Shown here: positions 26,043 to 35,024 of the stretch, piece by piece | How positions within the stretch are numbered: position 1 is the first letter of the stretch | How the letters are laid out: every line of letters starts with the position of its first letter | Assembly: GCA_943789475.1 (NCBI GenBank) | Contig: CALSUG010000002.1 | Span: forward strand, 1 to 64,000 | DNA length: 64,000 nt | Direction: 5' to 3' | Source: an uncultured Alphaproteobacteria bacterium | GTDB taxonomy: Bacteria > Pseudomonadota > Alphaproteobacteria > Micavibrionales > UBA1664 | The notes under the pieces: generated by a model | What the model saw: only the letters and a program-made list of their open reading frames with translations | Databases searched by the model: none | Told to the model about the DNA's origin: nothing | Position numbers and translations under genes: made by a program

Positions 26043-28038
26043 TAGCTTTGCGCTGTTGAATGCGCGGTTTGTTTTTCTGTGCCTCAATTGGTTTTGTCTT
26101 GACGTTATCATTGTTCTCAGACACGGGCAATTCAACGCCTCGTGTTGGATTTTTCACATCAACACCTAACGCTTGTTCAAGCCTGCGCCACTTGTAATCA
26201 GACATGCGATCCAAACCATAAACACTTGCCGCGGCTCTGGCATAAACACGACAGTCCAAGGCTTCGTTATTACGGGTCGGGTCTTTTTCCCAGACTTGTT
26301 TTGGAAATCCGCGTATCACTTTTGTGACGCATCGCTCCGCCGTCAGTTGTTTAAAATACTCCTCACCATATTGAGGGAACAAGCATGCACCCGTTGGCAT
26401 TGGAATACCGTTATTCAAATCTTCAATCGTTGGCCATTCCAATTTTAACCAGCGATAGAGTTCCATTTTAGCCACAGGGCCAGACACGTTCCAAACACGA
26501 AGACCGCGACGTTTTCCACCAGTATCGGCTTTGGATACGCTTAAAATTAATGCTGTATCACGGTCTTGACCTTTAATCGCCATGACGGTTCGTGGGCTTG
26601 ATGCACGTGCGCCAGCACCACCCCATACGGCTTGTGGATGTTGACGTACAAAGGCGTAGACATCTTGTGTGGCATAACCAGAGTCAACAGCCATGACCCG
26701 AATAGGCATTGTGTTGCCAGATTCATGTTGCCAGTCTTTTTCAAGAACCTCAATATTGAGGCGTTCCCATGTTTCGGGTCGGGCAGTGTCACCATCGACA
26801 ATAATATAATCGACTGACCAGCTTTTCTTATCTCGGCCCCATGCGACCACTTCGCATTCAATACGGTCTTTTTGAACATCAACACCAGCGGTAAGAAATA
26901 ATCCCTCCAATGGCACAATGCTTTGCTCATATGTTTGACGGCGTTCATATAGTCTTTGCCATTGTGGTGCTTCGGATGATTCCTCGTAAGGCTCACCCAA
27001 AACCGTATTCACAAAACCCTTCATCAGATCCGGATCACGTTTGGCCTCCTCATACATCACCGCCGCGTCTTCCCATGAGAACCAACCCACAGGCGAATAT
27101 AATGATGAGAGGTGATAACCGATTGTGCCATCAATGCTTTCAGACAAACCACGCCATTCACCACGTGAGAGCATCTCGGTCTTTTCATGATTGCGAATAC
27201 CGTAGGAGCATTCTTCGCAAATGTAAGTGACTTTTTCAGGTTCACCTTCAGGCCATTTTAATTGCTCAAATCTAAAATGCTGATGATGATTACATTTTGG
27301 ACACGGCATGTGATAATAACGTTGATCCGACTTTTCGAATTCACGTTGAATGCGTGATATGCCTTTGACCGTTGGTGTGCTCACCAAAAATATCTTCCGT
27401 CTGTTTCTAAATGTTGCAGATCGCCTCTCCGCCAAAAGGATTGGATCACCCTCACCATTTACATCGCCTGGGTAGGCATCAATCTCATCCATAAACAAAT
27501 ACCGCGCAGGCATCGACCGTAATCCTGCGGCAGAATTTGCACCCGTCATCACAAGAAATCCGCCATCGAACTCCTTGCTTAAAATCGTATTTCCACTGTC
27601 ACGTTCGCGTTGTGGTTTGACCTTTTCTCGCAAAACAGGGACATCTTGCAATAATGGATCAATCCGTTGCTTTGAATTCCGCTTTGCCAAATCAACGGTT
27701 GGTGACACCGCCATCATTGGTCCGGGTGCAATATGGATCACATAGCCAATCCAGTTATTACCGCATTCTGTTCCACCAACCTGTGCGCCTTTCATGAATA
27801 CAATGCGTTGTGTCGGGGAGCTGGTCGACAATTCATCCATGATCTCTTTGAGATAAGGCGTTCTCGATGTTTTCCATTCCCCAGGTTCGGCAGATGACTT
27901 GCCTGATAAAAGGCGATGTTTGTCAGACCAATCAGAAACCAAATAATGAAGCTCAGGAATAAATCCGTTTAAGAATATGCGCTGAACAAAAGATGCATCA
28001 TACTCAATCGAAATTGAGTTTTCCGTCTCCAATGTCAT
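26017..28038 (-). CDS. terminase large subunit (gpA family)
   Basis: A 673-aa packaging motor. The adapted Walker A is in FMKGAQVGGTECGNN and the Walker B in YLFMDEIDAYPGD; the C-terminal part (TAGVDVQKDRIECEVVAWG) is the nuclease domain of GpA proteins. gpA-type terminases cut at cos sites, which predicts cohesive ends. It overlaps the small terminase gene by 35 bp. Confidence 0.95.
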   Translation of the reverse strand: MTLETENSISIEYDASFVQRIFLNGFIPELHYLVSDWSDKHRLLSGKSSAEPGEWKTSRTPYLKEIMDELSTSSPTQRIVFMKGAQVGGTECGNNWIGYVIHIAPGPMMAVSPTVDLAKRNSKQRIDPLLQDVPVLREKVKPQRERDSGNTILSKEFDGGFLVMTGANSAAGLRSMPARYLFMDEIDAYPGDVNGEGDPILLAERRSATFRNRRKIFLVSTPTVKGISRIQREFEKSDQRYYHMPCPKCNHHQHFRFEQLKWPEGEPEKVTYICEECSYGIRNHEKTEMLSRGEWRGLSESIDGTIGYHLSSLYSPVGWFSWEDAAVMYEEAKRDPDLMKGFVNTVLGEPYEESSEAPQWQRLYERRQTYEQSIVPLEGLFLTAGVDVQKDRIECEVVAWGRDKKSWSVDYIIVDGDTARPETWERLNIEVLEKDWQHESGNTMPIRVMAVDSGYATQDVYAFVRQHPQAVWGGAGARASSPRTVMAIKGQDRDTALILSVSKADTGGKRRGLRVWNVSGPVAKMELYRWLKLEWPTIEDLNNGIPMPTGACLFPQYGEEYFKQLTAERCVTKVIRGFPKQVWEKDPTRNNEALDCRVYARAAASVYGLDRMSDYKWRRLEQALGVDVKNPTRGVELPVSENNDNVKTKPIEAQKNKPRIQQRKAIKADDPYL

Positions 28039-28498
28039 TTAAATGCTCCCTCACATATCGCTCAAGAATGATGTGTAGTTGATGCTCCTCAATTTCTAAT
28101 TCTGCTGCCATAAGAGCAGACACTCGTGATGGCCAATTCATCCAACTATCCCGAACCTGTCTTGAAAGCTGACCGACCTGTGCCTTCACCATTTCTTTTT
28201 GAATAAGCTGCCCCTTTTTTTCTTGAAGGGCGAGTTGGGTTAATTGCGCCTTATAAAGTTCATGCGCCGTTTTGATTTTGGTGTAAGAATTGCGATCTGT
28301 TTTTGGTGTGTTTTGATCCATCGCCACCATCATATTTTGTTTTGTTTGATCGGTGTTTTCTGCCCAATCTTCATCGGCCTGATCCACATCGATTTGACCA
28401 TCAGAACTCAATGTAATGCGCCCTGCATCAATGGCCTTTCGAACAGCTCTATCACTGACACCACGATGGCGTGCATATCCTCTAATAGATGTTTTCAT
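28004..28498 (-). CDS. terminase small subunit / Nu1-like
   Basis: A 164-aa protein. The N-terminal winged HTH (SIRGYARHRGVSDRAVRKAIDAGRI) is followed by a long helical region that resembles Nu1-type small terminases and related phage elements. It would bind the cos region and start packaging. It lies directly upstream of gpA. Confidence 0.85.
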   Translation of the reverse strand: MKTSIRGYARHRGVSDRAVRKAIDAGRITLSSDGQIDVDQADEDWAENTDQTKQNMMVAMDQNTPKTDRNSYTKIKTAHELYKAQLTQLALQEKKGQLIQKEMVKAQVGQLSRQVRDSWMNWPSRVSALMAAELEIEEHQLHIILERYVREHLNDIGDGKLNFD

Positions 28499-28577
28499 GG
28501 GCTTAGTTATTCCACTTTACTTCCCTCCACGATGAAGCGTTACTTGTCTTCATTTTAAATAAAAGAAAGATTAAATT

Positions 28578-28817
28578 ATGAATGTAAAACATGATATTAA
28601 TGATGTTTTCTTATCTAAAAAATTATGTGTTGAGCGTACGCTTTTATTCTTAAATTATTCAATTGAGACACTTTCAAAAGCCGATCTTGAATATATTAGG
28701 CAAGATCATGTAAATGCTTTAGGCGATATCAGCGAGCGTTTGATTTCTATCCGTAAAGACATGGATCAGTTCCTTGAAAATGATCCTGAAATATTCAATA
28801 TTGAACCCTCAATATAA
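28578..28817 (+). CDS. 79-aa helical protein, family shared with 42707-42946
   Basis: A 79-aa helical protein of unknown function. It aligns without gaps over its full length with the product at 42707-42946 (about 23 identities), with the shared blocks VERT/IERT and IFNIEPS at the C-terminus. It is divergent from the terminase genes and probably expressed in the lysogen. The RBS is weak (AAGAAAGA). Confidence 0.65.
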   Translation: MNVKHDINDVFLSKKLCVERTLLFLNYSIETLSKADLEYIRQDHVNALGDISERLISIRKDMDQFLENDPEIFNIEPSI

Positions 28818-28897
28818 GATTAAATCATCTGATCTATTCAGCTTTACTTGCGTGCAAATAGAAGCATTCATGGGACACGTCAATGAAAGGAAAAGCC

Positions 28898-29179
28898 ATG
28901 ACAGAGCAAACTCAAAAACCAGAAATTGAAACCCTAAAACAGGATCAAGAAATCAAAACACCTGATCCAAAACCAACGTCTCCTAAAGTGACTAAAAAGG
29001 CAATAGTCGAAAAACTTCTTAAACAAGAGGGTGGTGTCACAATCGAAGAGGTTGCAGAAAAAACAAGCTGGCAACATCACACCATTCGAGGCCATTTTTC
29101 TACAATTAAGAAATCAGGCAACGAAGTCATCAACACCATCCGAGATGGTAAACGATATTATTCGATAAAATCTAAGTAA
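28898..29179 (+). CDS. DUF3489 HTH-like protein
   Basis: A 93-aa protein. The C-terminal 60 residues match DUF3489 (KLLKQEGGVTIEEVAEKTSW, then HHTIRGHFSTIKK and RYYSI), a small winged-helix-like domain common in alphaproteobacterial phages; the N-terminus is a charged linker. The start chosen is the ATG at 28898 because AAAGGAAA lies 7 bases upstream. It probably binds DNA. It overlaps the MTase end tail to tail by 8 bp. Confidence 0.8.
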   Translation: MTEQTQKPEIETLKQDQEIKTPDPKPTSPKVTKKAIVEKLLKQEGGVTIEEVAEKTSWQHHTIRGHFSTIKKSGNEVINTIRDGKRYYSIKSK

Positions 29180-30428
29180 CGCGCTCCTTTGTTAAGTCAT
29201 CAAAACTCTGGCCACCATTGGCCAGAGTTGCTTGTTTTCCAGTGTAATCCTGCCAGCGTCTGACGATGACATCAGCATATTTCGGATCAAGCTCAATGAG
29301 CCTTGCTCGGCGATTTGTTTTTTCGCATGCAATCATGGTTGATCCTGACCCGCCAAAAGCATCTAAAACAATATCTTTAGTTTTACTGGAGTTATGAAGC
29401 GCACGCTCCACTAATTCAATTGGTTTCATAGTGGGGTGAAGATCATTTTTGACAGGCTTATTCACAAACCAAACATCGCTTTGATCACGCGCACCGCACC
29501 AAAAATGTTCATGCCCTTCTTTCCAACCATAGAGGATCGGCTCATATTGTCGTTGGTAATCGGCACGACCGAGTGTGAATGTGTTTTTGGCCCAGATGAT
29601 GAATGTTGACCACTTACCACCAGCATCTTTGAACGCGCTTTGGAGAGTATGAAGCTCAGACGAACTCATGCAAACATATAATGCCCCTTTACACATCATC
29701 ATAAGATTAGTGCAAACATCGTAGAGAAACTCGCCAAATTCATCGCCGAGATTATCGTTTTTGATTGGACGATTTGTGCCACGCATTTTGTCTTTGGCAG
29801 AGTTAGCGTAATTGACATTATAAGGGGGATCAGTGAACACCATATCAGCCAGCTCTTCACCCATCAAATTGTGATAGGCATCGATCATGGTTGAATCACC
29901 ACATAAAACTTTATGATCACCGCAAATCCAAATATCACCTGCAACTGATGTTGGATTTTCTGTGATTTCAGGGATTGCATTTTCATCTGTCATTCCGCCT
30001 TGCGTGGCATTGGGATCAAGAAGAATGTTTTCAAGGTCATCTTCACTGAACCCCAAGATATCAATGTCGAAATCAAGGTCATCCAACACATGAATTTCTT
30101 GGCGTAGAAGATCTTCGTCCCATCCTGCATTTTCAGCAATTTTATTATCGGCAATCACCAACGCACGGCGTTGCGTTTCATCCAAATGATTGAGACGAAT
30201 GACAGGAACAGTTGTTAAATTAAGCATTTTCGATGCCATCAAACGGCCATGCCCTGCAATAATCGTGTTGTCTTCTGCGATCAGTATTGGATTGGTAAAA
30301 CCAAACTCGGTCATGGATGCAGCAATCTGCGCCACTTGTTGATCTGAGTGTGTTCTTGCATTTTGGGCATAAGGAATAAGGTCATCCACTATCAAATGCT
30401 CGATTTGTATTTGTTTTTTGTTTGTCAT
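29172..30428 (-). CDS. ParB-domain DNA adenine/cytosine N-methyltransferase
   Basis: A 418-aa protein. Residues 1-100 form a ParB/sulfiredoxin-like domain (IPYAQNARTH, IIAGHGRLMAS). The MTase part has motif IV DPPY (VFTDPPYNVNY) before motif I (LDAFGGSGSTM), the beta-class order, so it makes N6-methyladenine or N4-methylcytosine. No partner restriction enzyme is next to it, so it is probably an orphan phage MTase that protects phage DNA. The ATG at 30428 is preferred: AAGGACTATCCA precedes it, and the open frame upstream overlaps repeats and is not protein-like. Confidence 0.9.
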   Translation of the reverse strand: MTNKKQIQIEHLIVDDLIPYAQNARTHSDQQVAQIAASMTEFGFTNPILIAEDNTIIAGHGRLMASKMLNLTTVPVIRLNHLDETQRRALVIADNKIAENAGWDEDLLRQEIHVLDDLDFDIDILGFSEDDLENILLDPNATQGGMTDENAIPEITENPTSVAGDIWICGDHKVLCGDSTMIDAYHNLMGEELADMVFTDPPYNVNYANSAKDKMRGTNRPIKNDNLGDEFGEFLYDVCTNLMMMCKGALYVCMSSSELHTLQSAFKDAGGKWSTFIIWAKNTFTLGRADYQRQYEPILYGWKEGHEHFWCGARDQSDVWFVNKPVKNDLHPTMKPIELVERALHNSSKTKDIVLDAFGGSGSTMIACEKTNRRARLIELDPKYADVIVRRWQDYTGKQATLANGGQSFDDLTKERVT

Positions 30429-30451
30429 TGGATAGTCCTTTTTTGCGATTT

Positions 30452-30540
30452 GGGTCCGCATGAGTCCGCACCCTAGGTCCGCACCTAGAGGCGTTGCAAA
30501 TGCTAAATTCTGGTTATATTTTTTGTCTGGGTGCGGACCC
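30452..30540. repeat. GGTCCGCACC repeats upstream of the ParB-MTase
   Basis: The core TCCGCA occurs at about 30455, 30465 and 30479 in direct orientation and once inverted at 30529-30540 (GGGTGCGGACCC); TCCGCACCTA recurs at 30719. The cluster lies in the leader of the MTase gene and looks like an array of protein-binding sites. Confidence 0.55.
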
Positions 30541-30637
30541 AAAAAAATGGTTGGCGCTAAACAATTTTTGCGCCTAAGCCCGCCGCATAGCAATAAACCG
30601 CCGGAAGTACCTAATTTTGTTCTGAGGGAGACCAAAC

Positions 30638-30664
30638 AAAAAAGCCACGACTGTGCGTGGCTTT
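30638..30664 (-). terminator. intrinsic terminator after the 554-aa gene
   Basis: On the minus strand AAAGCCACG-6 nt-CGTGGCTTT is followed by a T run. It lies about 85 bases after the 554-aa gene stop and separates that transcript from the MTase gene. Confidence 0.8.
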
Positions 30665-30727
30665 GGGGTACTACTCCGGCGATGATAATTTAAAAGTTAC
30701 GTGATTTTGTACGCCGTGTCCGCACCT

Positions 30728-30747
30728 AATTTGTTCGCGAACAAATT
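30728..30747. repeat. perfect 20-bp palindrome, copy 3 of the AATTTGTTCGC family
   Basis: AATTTGTTCGCGAACAAATT is a perfect palindrome that overlaps the stop codon of the 554-aa gene. The same half-site occurs at 43554-43591 and 45928-45957. Confidence 0.75.
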
Positions 30748-32410
30748 ATTTTGGATGTGCCTCTAGATGTTTTTTCAAAGCAGATACTACTGGCTTGCTT
30801 TGTAGTGCCATTAACATTTGTTCTGAAACACCGACTGGTCGATTATCATTGCTGTAAGAGTTAGGATTGTTAACGACATCAATAAATTGCGCAGGAGAAA
30901 AACCATCATCTTTATGGGGATCTGTAACAGGCTTTAATCTCCAATTCCACTCTTTCATTTGCTTATATTCCGATTCTGTTAAAAGCATTTTGGCCGTCGC
31001 CTTATATGCCTCTGGCCTTGAACGTGGAAACATAGACATGTGATCCCAACCTTTTTCTGTAAGATCATCGATCTGCAAATCAATATCATCTTTGTTAATT
31101 CCTTTAAGATCAAGCACGCGATCTAAAGTCTCAGAGATTTGAGATTGCTTAGCTTCAATAACTTTTGGAAGCTTCTTTTCCTTATATTCTTGATACTCAA
31201 GATCAAAGGCTTCCATATTATATCTAATTTTCTTAAGGCCCTTTTCTCGTCTTTGTATCTCATCCGCAAAGTCAGGATTTTCAGCAAGTTCATCCATAGC
31301 TTTACGATGAGAAGATAATTGTGCTCTATGTCTTTCTGATTTTATTTCTAACTCACGAATTTGCTCAATATCATGCTCAAAATCCATCTCGTATGGACGT
31401 CTTATTTCATAAGCACCGAATGGCTGAATAATATCGTAAAGAAGGTTCATCGGCTCTTCTTCGTTTCTTCCTAAAGACAAAAATACATCTTTCGACTTTA
31501 GCAAACTTGCATCCAACAAACCGCTATCAACAATGGTGTCTAATGTTTCTATAAATTCATTCGCTTTATGATCATTTTTCCAGTGAGCCATTATTGCGAG
31601 TACTGTTCGAATTTTAGGAATACTATACGCACTGATAACAGAACCTAAACTGTTCAATGCTGTTATAAAACCCAGATTGATAACTTCTTCATCATCCGTT
31701 CTGTAATCGGTTGTTATAGAGTCAAATTTACCTAACGGTCTGTCATGGTAAATTCCACCTAACCGATCTAATCCAAGTGAAGAAAAACCATAGCCTCGAG
31801 CATCAAACGTTTTGGCAATGTCTTTGTCTGACTTTATGTATTGAGCAAGTTGATTCAGAAAGTCAGGAAGCATTTTAGCAAGCATGTGCCTGTGTTTGGG
31901 TGACAGTGATTTAAAATCAGCATCGTTTAATTCAACTGAATAACCGTCGCTCAAGCCTTTAGGAGCTGTCGTGCCCTCTACAAAAGCGATTACAGAAGGT
32001 TTTTTGCCCGAATTGTGTGATTTGACTGTTAATGGCAGCTGAGGTATATGCGGAGAATACTGGCCATTTTTAATAACCATATATCCATGGCTTGCCAATT
32101 CAGCAAACGTTACGTCAGCTTTACGGTTCATTTTCTGATTGTAATGTTCGACGCGCTCCGTAATTTCAGGATTGATGTCATCAAGTTCTGACTGCCATCT
32201 TGGAACATCAGCATACTCAGGATAATCACTAATCAAAAACTCTATACGTTCACGTCGCTTAAGCCTTTCACTCAGTTCTTTAGCACCGTATGTATAGGCG
32301 TGGGTAACCATCCATCTTTTTTCTATTCCGGCATATGCTTTACATGCATTGCGAAATGCAATGTGTGGAAATTTTGCGTTTTTGTTAAAGTCAGCATGCA
32401 TACGATACAT
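30746..32410 (-). CDS. uncharacterised 554-aa protein (prophage accessory)
   Basis: I do not recognise this protein. It is soluble, has no signal peptide or membrane segment, and has a long coiled coil at about residues 345-450. No nuclease, ATPase or protease motif is evident. The RBS AAAAGGAGAATTTT is strong. The gene stands alone between the early control genes and the MTase, with a terminator after it, so it forms its own unit of about 1.7 kb. In such a place accessory defence or lysogenic-conversion genes are common; that is inference. Confidence 0.75.
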   Translation of the reverse strand: MYRMHADFNKNAKFPHIAFRNACKAYAGIEKRWMVTHAYTYGAKELSERLKRRERIEFLISDYPEYADVPRWQSELDDINPEITERVEHYNQKMNRKADVTFAELASHGYMVIKNGQYSPHIPQLPLTVKSHNSGKKPSVIAFVEGTTAPKGLSDGYSVELNDADFKSLSPKHRHMLAKMLPDFLNQLAQYIKSDKDIAKTFDARGYGFSSLGLDRLGGIYHDRPLGKFDSITTDYRTDDEEVINLGFITALNSLGSVISAYSIPKIRTVLAIMAHWKNDHKANEFIETLDTIVDSGLLDASLLKSKDVFLSLGRNEEEPMNLLYDIIQPFGAYEIRRPYEMDFEHDIEQIRELEIKSERHRAQLSSHRKAMDELAENPDFADEIQRREKGLKKIRYNMEAFDLEYQEYKEKKLPKVIEAKQSQISETLDRVLDLKGINKDDIDLQIDDLTEKGWDHMSMFPRSRPEAYKATAKMLLTESEYKQMKEWNWRLKPVTDPHKDDGFSPAQFIDVVNNPNSYSNDNRPVGVSEQMLMALQSKPVVSALKKHLEAHPK

Positions 32411-32497
32411 AAAATTCTCCTTTTAAGAAGTTTTAATTAACATACCGCAAACTTAAAAGTCAATAATATTATGTAATTATTTTAAAATAATTATTAT

Positions 32498-32719
32498 TTA
32501 GGCATACTCACCCTCCTGAAAAATCCGCCATGTCACGTCCTGCAGTTCGTTGGCTATATCGCTCAATAGAGCCACATCACCCCATTGAATAGCCTCTGGG
32601 CTTTTGCCAAAATGGTCAGCGCTGGTTTTTTGAAGACGTTCTAACATCGCGTCAATATTGGCCTTGTGTCCAATGAATGCCTTGATTTGGGCATCGTTAT
32701 TTTTAAGTCTCTTAGTCAT
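32498..32719 (-). CDS. small phage protein, 73 aa
   Basis: A helical 73-aa protein of unknown function. The ATG at 32719 has AAAGGAGC 8 bases upstream, better than the upstream alternatives. It lies after the HTH gene in the early leftward group. Confidence 0.6.
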   Translation of the reverse strand: MTKRLKNNDAQIKAFIGHKANIDAMLERLQKTSADHFGKSPEAIQWGDVALLSDIANELQDVTWRIFQEGEYA

Positions 32720-32823
32720 TATTTGCTCCTTTGTTAACACCAGTAACGCTTCATTCCAGCGCACTAGCAAGTTTAATAGACGATCATTTGATTGCTTTGT
32801 TTACGATGTTTTGATTGGGTATT

Positions 32824-33270
32824 TCATCTGGGCATCCGCATGTTATGCACAAGCCCAGCAGTTATCTTTTCAAGTTCTTTTTTATAGTTCTCTTTTCCTC
32901 CTTTATATGGTCTGGACAAATCTGTCGTGTCTGGAGTGGACACATTTGTCCGGTTTAGAGTGGACAGTTTTGTCGTGGTAATTTTTGGAATGTGGATAAC
33001 TATCGACTTATCCAAATGGTAGATATTAGACTGGCCACGGCCACGTTGTTCTGAGCGAATAAGGTCGGCTTGCTCCAATTCTGCAATAAATCTCTGCGCT
33101 CCACGTGAAGACACGCCTAACTCATCACCAAGAGTTTTGAGTTTAGGGAAGGCTTTACCATCCTTGCCTGCATATTGAATGAGACGCGCACAGCAGAGTT
33201 TTGCGCCGTGACTGAGGTCTCTACGGCACAATATCTTATTGGGGATCGGGGCAAATGTGCCGATGATCAT
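32824..33270 (-). CDS. winged-helix (HTH_36-like) phage regulator or replication protein
   Basis: A 148-aa protein. Residues 8-80 form a winged helix (LSHGAKLCCARLIQYAG, LKTLGDELGVSSRGAQRFIAEL), and residues 75-90 carry a basic wing. The C-terminal tail is basic. A homologous copy at 43072-43515 is a pseudogene. It is coupled to the DUF6362 gene by a 4-bp ATGA overlap. Similar proteins act as replication initiators or regulators. Confidence 0.8.
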   Translation of the reverse strand: MIIGTFAPIPNKILCRRDLSHGAKLCCARLIQYAGKDGKAFPKLKTLGDELGVSSRGAQRFIAELEQADLIRSEQRGRGQSNIYHLDKSIVIHIPKITTTKLSTLNRTNVSTPDTTDLSRPYKGGKENYKKELEKITAGLVHNMRMPR

Positions 33271-33653
33271 CTGCGTTTCGCAATCTTACCCAGCGTATAT
33301 TTATAGATTTCCCATGCCTTGGTACGACCAACGCCCAGCTCACCACAGACCATTTTCCATGGGATGCGATTGGCTCGTGCCCATAATAATCGGCGCTCCT
33401 CGACTGTCAGCCAAGACATCCATTCAAACAGGACTTCCTCCAATTCTTGGATATCATGGGCGCTGGGACGCACACGCAACGGCTCTTTGGCCATCGCCAT
33501 GATTTCGCGGTCATCGCGGACAATGTCAGGCCACGCACTGTAATAGCCTTGAACTTTGACTGGTGGCATTCGCCGCAATGTTCGCACAGCAGATCGCATT
33601 TGTTGTTCAACATTAACCTCGCTTTCGGAGAGTGATTGGGTTTGTTTTTTCAT
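33267..33653 (-). CDS. DUF6362 sigma-like HTH protein
   Basis: A 128-aa protein that matches DUF6362: RTLRRMPPVKVQGYYSAWPDI, then the C-terminal HTH RIPWKMVCGELGVGRTKAWEIYKYTL. The family is typical of alphaproteobacterial prophages and is thought to bind DNA. The ATG at 33653 with AAAAGGAAATAATC upstream is chosen over an upstream start. Confidence 0.85.
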   Translation of the reverse strand: MKKQTQSLSESEVNVEQQMRSAVRTLRRMPPVKVQGYYSAWPDIVRDDREIMAMAKEPLRVRPSAHDIQELEEVLFEWMSWLTVEERRLLWARANRIPWKMVCGELGVGRTKAWEIYKYTLGKIAKRR

Positions 33654-33744
33654 GATTATTTCCTTTTTAAGATAAGGATGCACGGCATCAGCAACGCCTT
33701 GATTAAAAGCGTGCTTAAATGCAATGACATCGATTTAAAGTTGA

Positions 33745-33990
33745 TTATTTTTTAGGTTTAGATTTACGGTGGGCTTTGATCGCATTCAAACGGATGATCC
33801 CATCGACCCATTGCACGCAACGTGTGACTTCACAGGATTCACGTATCAATGCTTTGCGGATGCCTTCAAGTTCCCGCTGGTCTTTGGATTTAATATCCCG
33901 AACAGGCATCGCTTGGATTTCTCGAAATAGTGCTTTTGTTGGCACAACGTAGACAGGGTTTATTGGTGGTTTTCTATTATCATTCATCAT
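33745..33990 (-). CDS. small basic phage protein, 81 aa
   Basis: An 81-aa basic protein of unknown family with a Lys/Arg-rich C-terminus (KAHRKSKPKK). The start at 33990 has AAAGGAGACC 4 bases upstream. It follows the HTH gene at 34098 in the leftward early group. Confidence 0.6.
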   Translation of the reverse strand: MMNDNRKPPINPVYVVPTKALFREIQAMPVRDIKSKDQRELEGIRKALIRESCEVTRCVQWVDGIIRLNAIKAHRKSKPKK

Positions 33991-34031
33991 TGGTCTCCTT
34001 TTTTTAATGACAAGGATGAGCATGAGTGAAA

Positions 34032-34051
34032 AGAAAAACCCCTGCGTGGGG
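34032..34051 (-). terminator. intrinsic terminator after the 253-aa control gene
   Basis: On the minus strand CCCC-ACGCA-GGGG is followed by five T. It ends the transcript from the gene at 34098-34859 and touches the inner end of the left inverted repeat. Confidence 0.75.
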
Positions 34052-34110
34052 ATGCAGGGGGGTAGCTGGAGGGGGATGATGGTGGGATGTGGTAGGATCA
34101 GCTGGGGGAT
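34049..34110. repeat. left arm of about 62-bp inverted repeat, G-rich on + strand
   Basis: This arm is matched, inverted and with about 50 of 62 positions identical by eye, at 35517-35579. It contains several runs of four to six G on the + strand. It covers the last codons of the gene at 34098 and its 3' UTR. Confidence 0.8.
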
Positions 34111-34859
34111 GAGGTGGTATTCAATGCCATTATAAAATCAGGGTGAAGCCAGTAATAGCCTCGGCTATCATGACATATCAGGTCTTTCCAATCGGGCTGA
34201 CTTTTAAACACATCACGCATTCGCATGGATTGTGATCCGGCTTCAACAAATAAGCGTTTAAAATGCACTTTTGGATCACCAGCGCATGCTGCCTTATAAA
34301 GTTGTTTGAGGATATCGGCCTGTACCAAACCAAAGGCAAACTCTTGTCCTTTAAAAACAACATTATCAAAATTTGGATTATGCGCTGGTTGTGTTGCCTT
34401 GCGCTGGAGGTCTGGAATGATGTCGGCCAAACGTGCAATAGCGGTGACCTTAATATCATTGGTTTTTTGCTTTTGGCGATGTTGAACAAGGCTATCTTCC
34501 AAAACAACTAAGTCTTGTGCTTCAACCCAATAATTAGCAACACCATGCCTGAGAACAATCTCTTCCCCGTCTTGTGTGCCAGGAAAGGATCGGACAGGAA
34601 TGCGTTTGGATTTCATGATTTGGCGCACATCAACGGGGTAAAGCTGAACATAGCCTTCATAGGTGCGCTCTGATTTTGTAAAGACCACTTGATCCGCTAT
34701 TTTCTTCTGCTTCACTTCATTCACAACTGTGTAAGGCAACCACGCATGCACTGGTAATCGTCCATGGTAAATATCATGCAAAACAGATTGCTCACTAATC
34801 GATCTTAAACTTGCGATTTCGTTTATAGTGTAGCTTGTCTCGACTGCGATATTATCCAT
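34098..34859 (-). CDS. phage control-region protein with N-terminal HTH, 253 aa
   Basis: The N-terminal 45 residues (YTINEIASLRSISEQSVLHDIYHGRLP) look like an HTH of the excisionase/MerR type; the remainder is not recognised. It is divergent from the S24 gene at 35025 and shares the intergenic region with it, the place of a Cro- or Cox-like regulator or an early activator. Its last codons lie in the left inverted repeat, so its 3' UTR is almost the same as that of the S24 gene. Confidence 0.65.
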   Translation of the reverse strand: MDNIAVETSYTINEIASLRSISEQSVLHDIYHGRLPVHAWLPYTVVNEVKQKKIADQVVFTKSERTYEGYVQLYPVDVRQIMKSKRIPVRSFPGTQDGEEIVLRHGVANYWVEAQDLVVLEDSLVQHRQKQKTNDIKVTAIARLADIIPDLQRKATQPAHNPNFDNVVFKGQEFAFGLVQADILKQLYKAACAGDPKVHFKRLFVEAGSQSMRMRDVFKSQPDWKDLICHDSRGYYWLHPDFIMALNTTSSPS

Positions 34860-34983
34860 GAGTGAGGTCTCCTTTCATCATCTATGGCCTATTAAAATGT
34901 TGGGAATTCTTAAATTCAAAACCAGACTTACTTAATATTCTGTCTGTAATAAGACAACTTGGTGTTGATTTAATTTTTAAATT

Positions 34984-34998
34984 GTTCCTATTATGTTC
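34984..34998. promoter_or_regulatory. SOS box (LexA site), GTTC-N7-GTTC
   Basis: GTTC at 34984-34987 and GTTC at 34995-34998, spaced by 7 bases, is the exact alphaproteobacterial LexA site. It lies 26 bases before the S24 gene start, which suggests DNA-damage control of that gene. Confidence 0.75.
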
Positions 34999-35024
34999 TT
35001 ATCACAAAGAGAGGAATATATTCA

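Noticed and set aside
30429-30635. N-terminal extension of the MTase to 30635
   Set aside because: It runs over the TCCGCACC repeat array, has no RBS and is not protein-like. The ATG at 30428 has a good RBS.
34049-34110. G-quadruplex as the main explanation of the G runs
   Set aside because: G runs are present, but the inverted duplication and the position in two 3' UTRs fit other explanations equally. No evidence favours a quadruplex.
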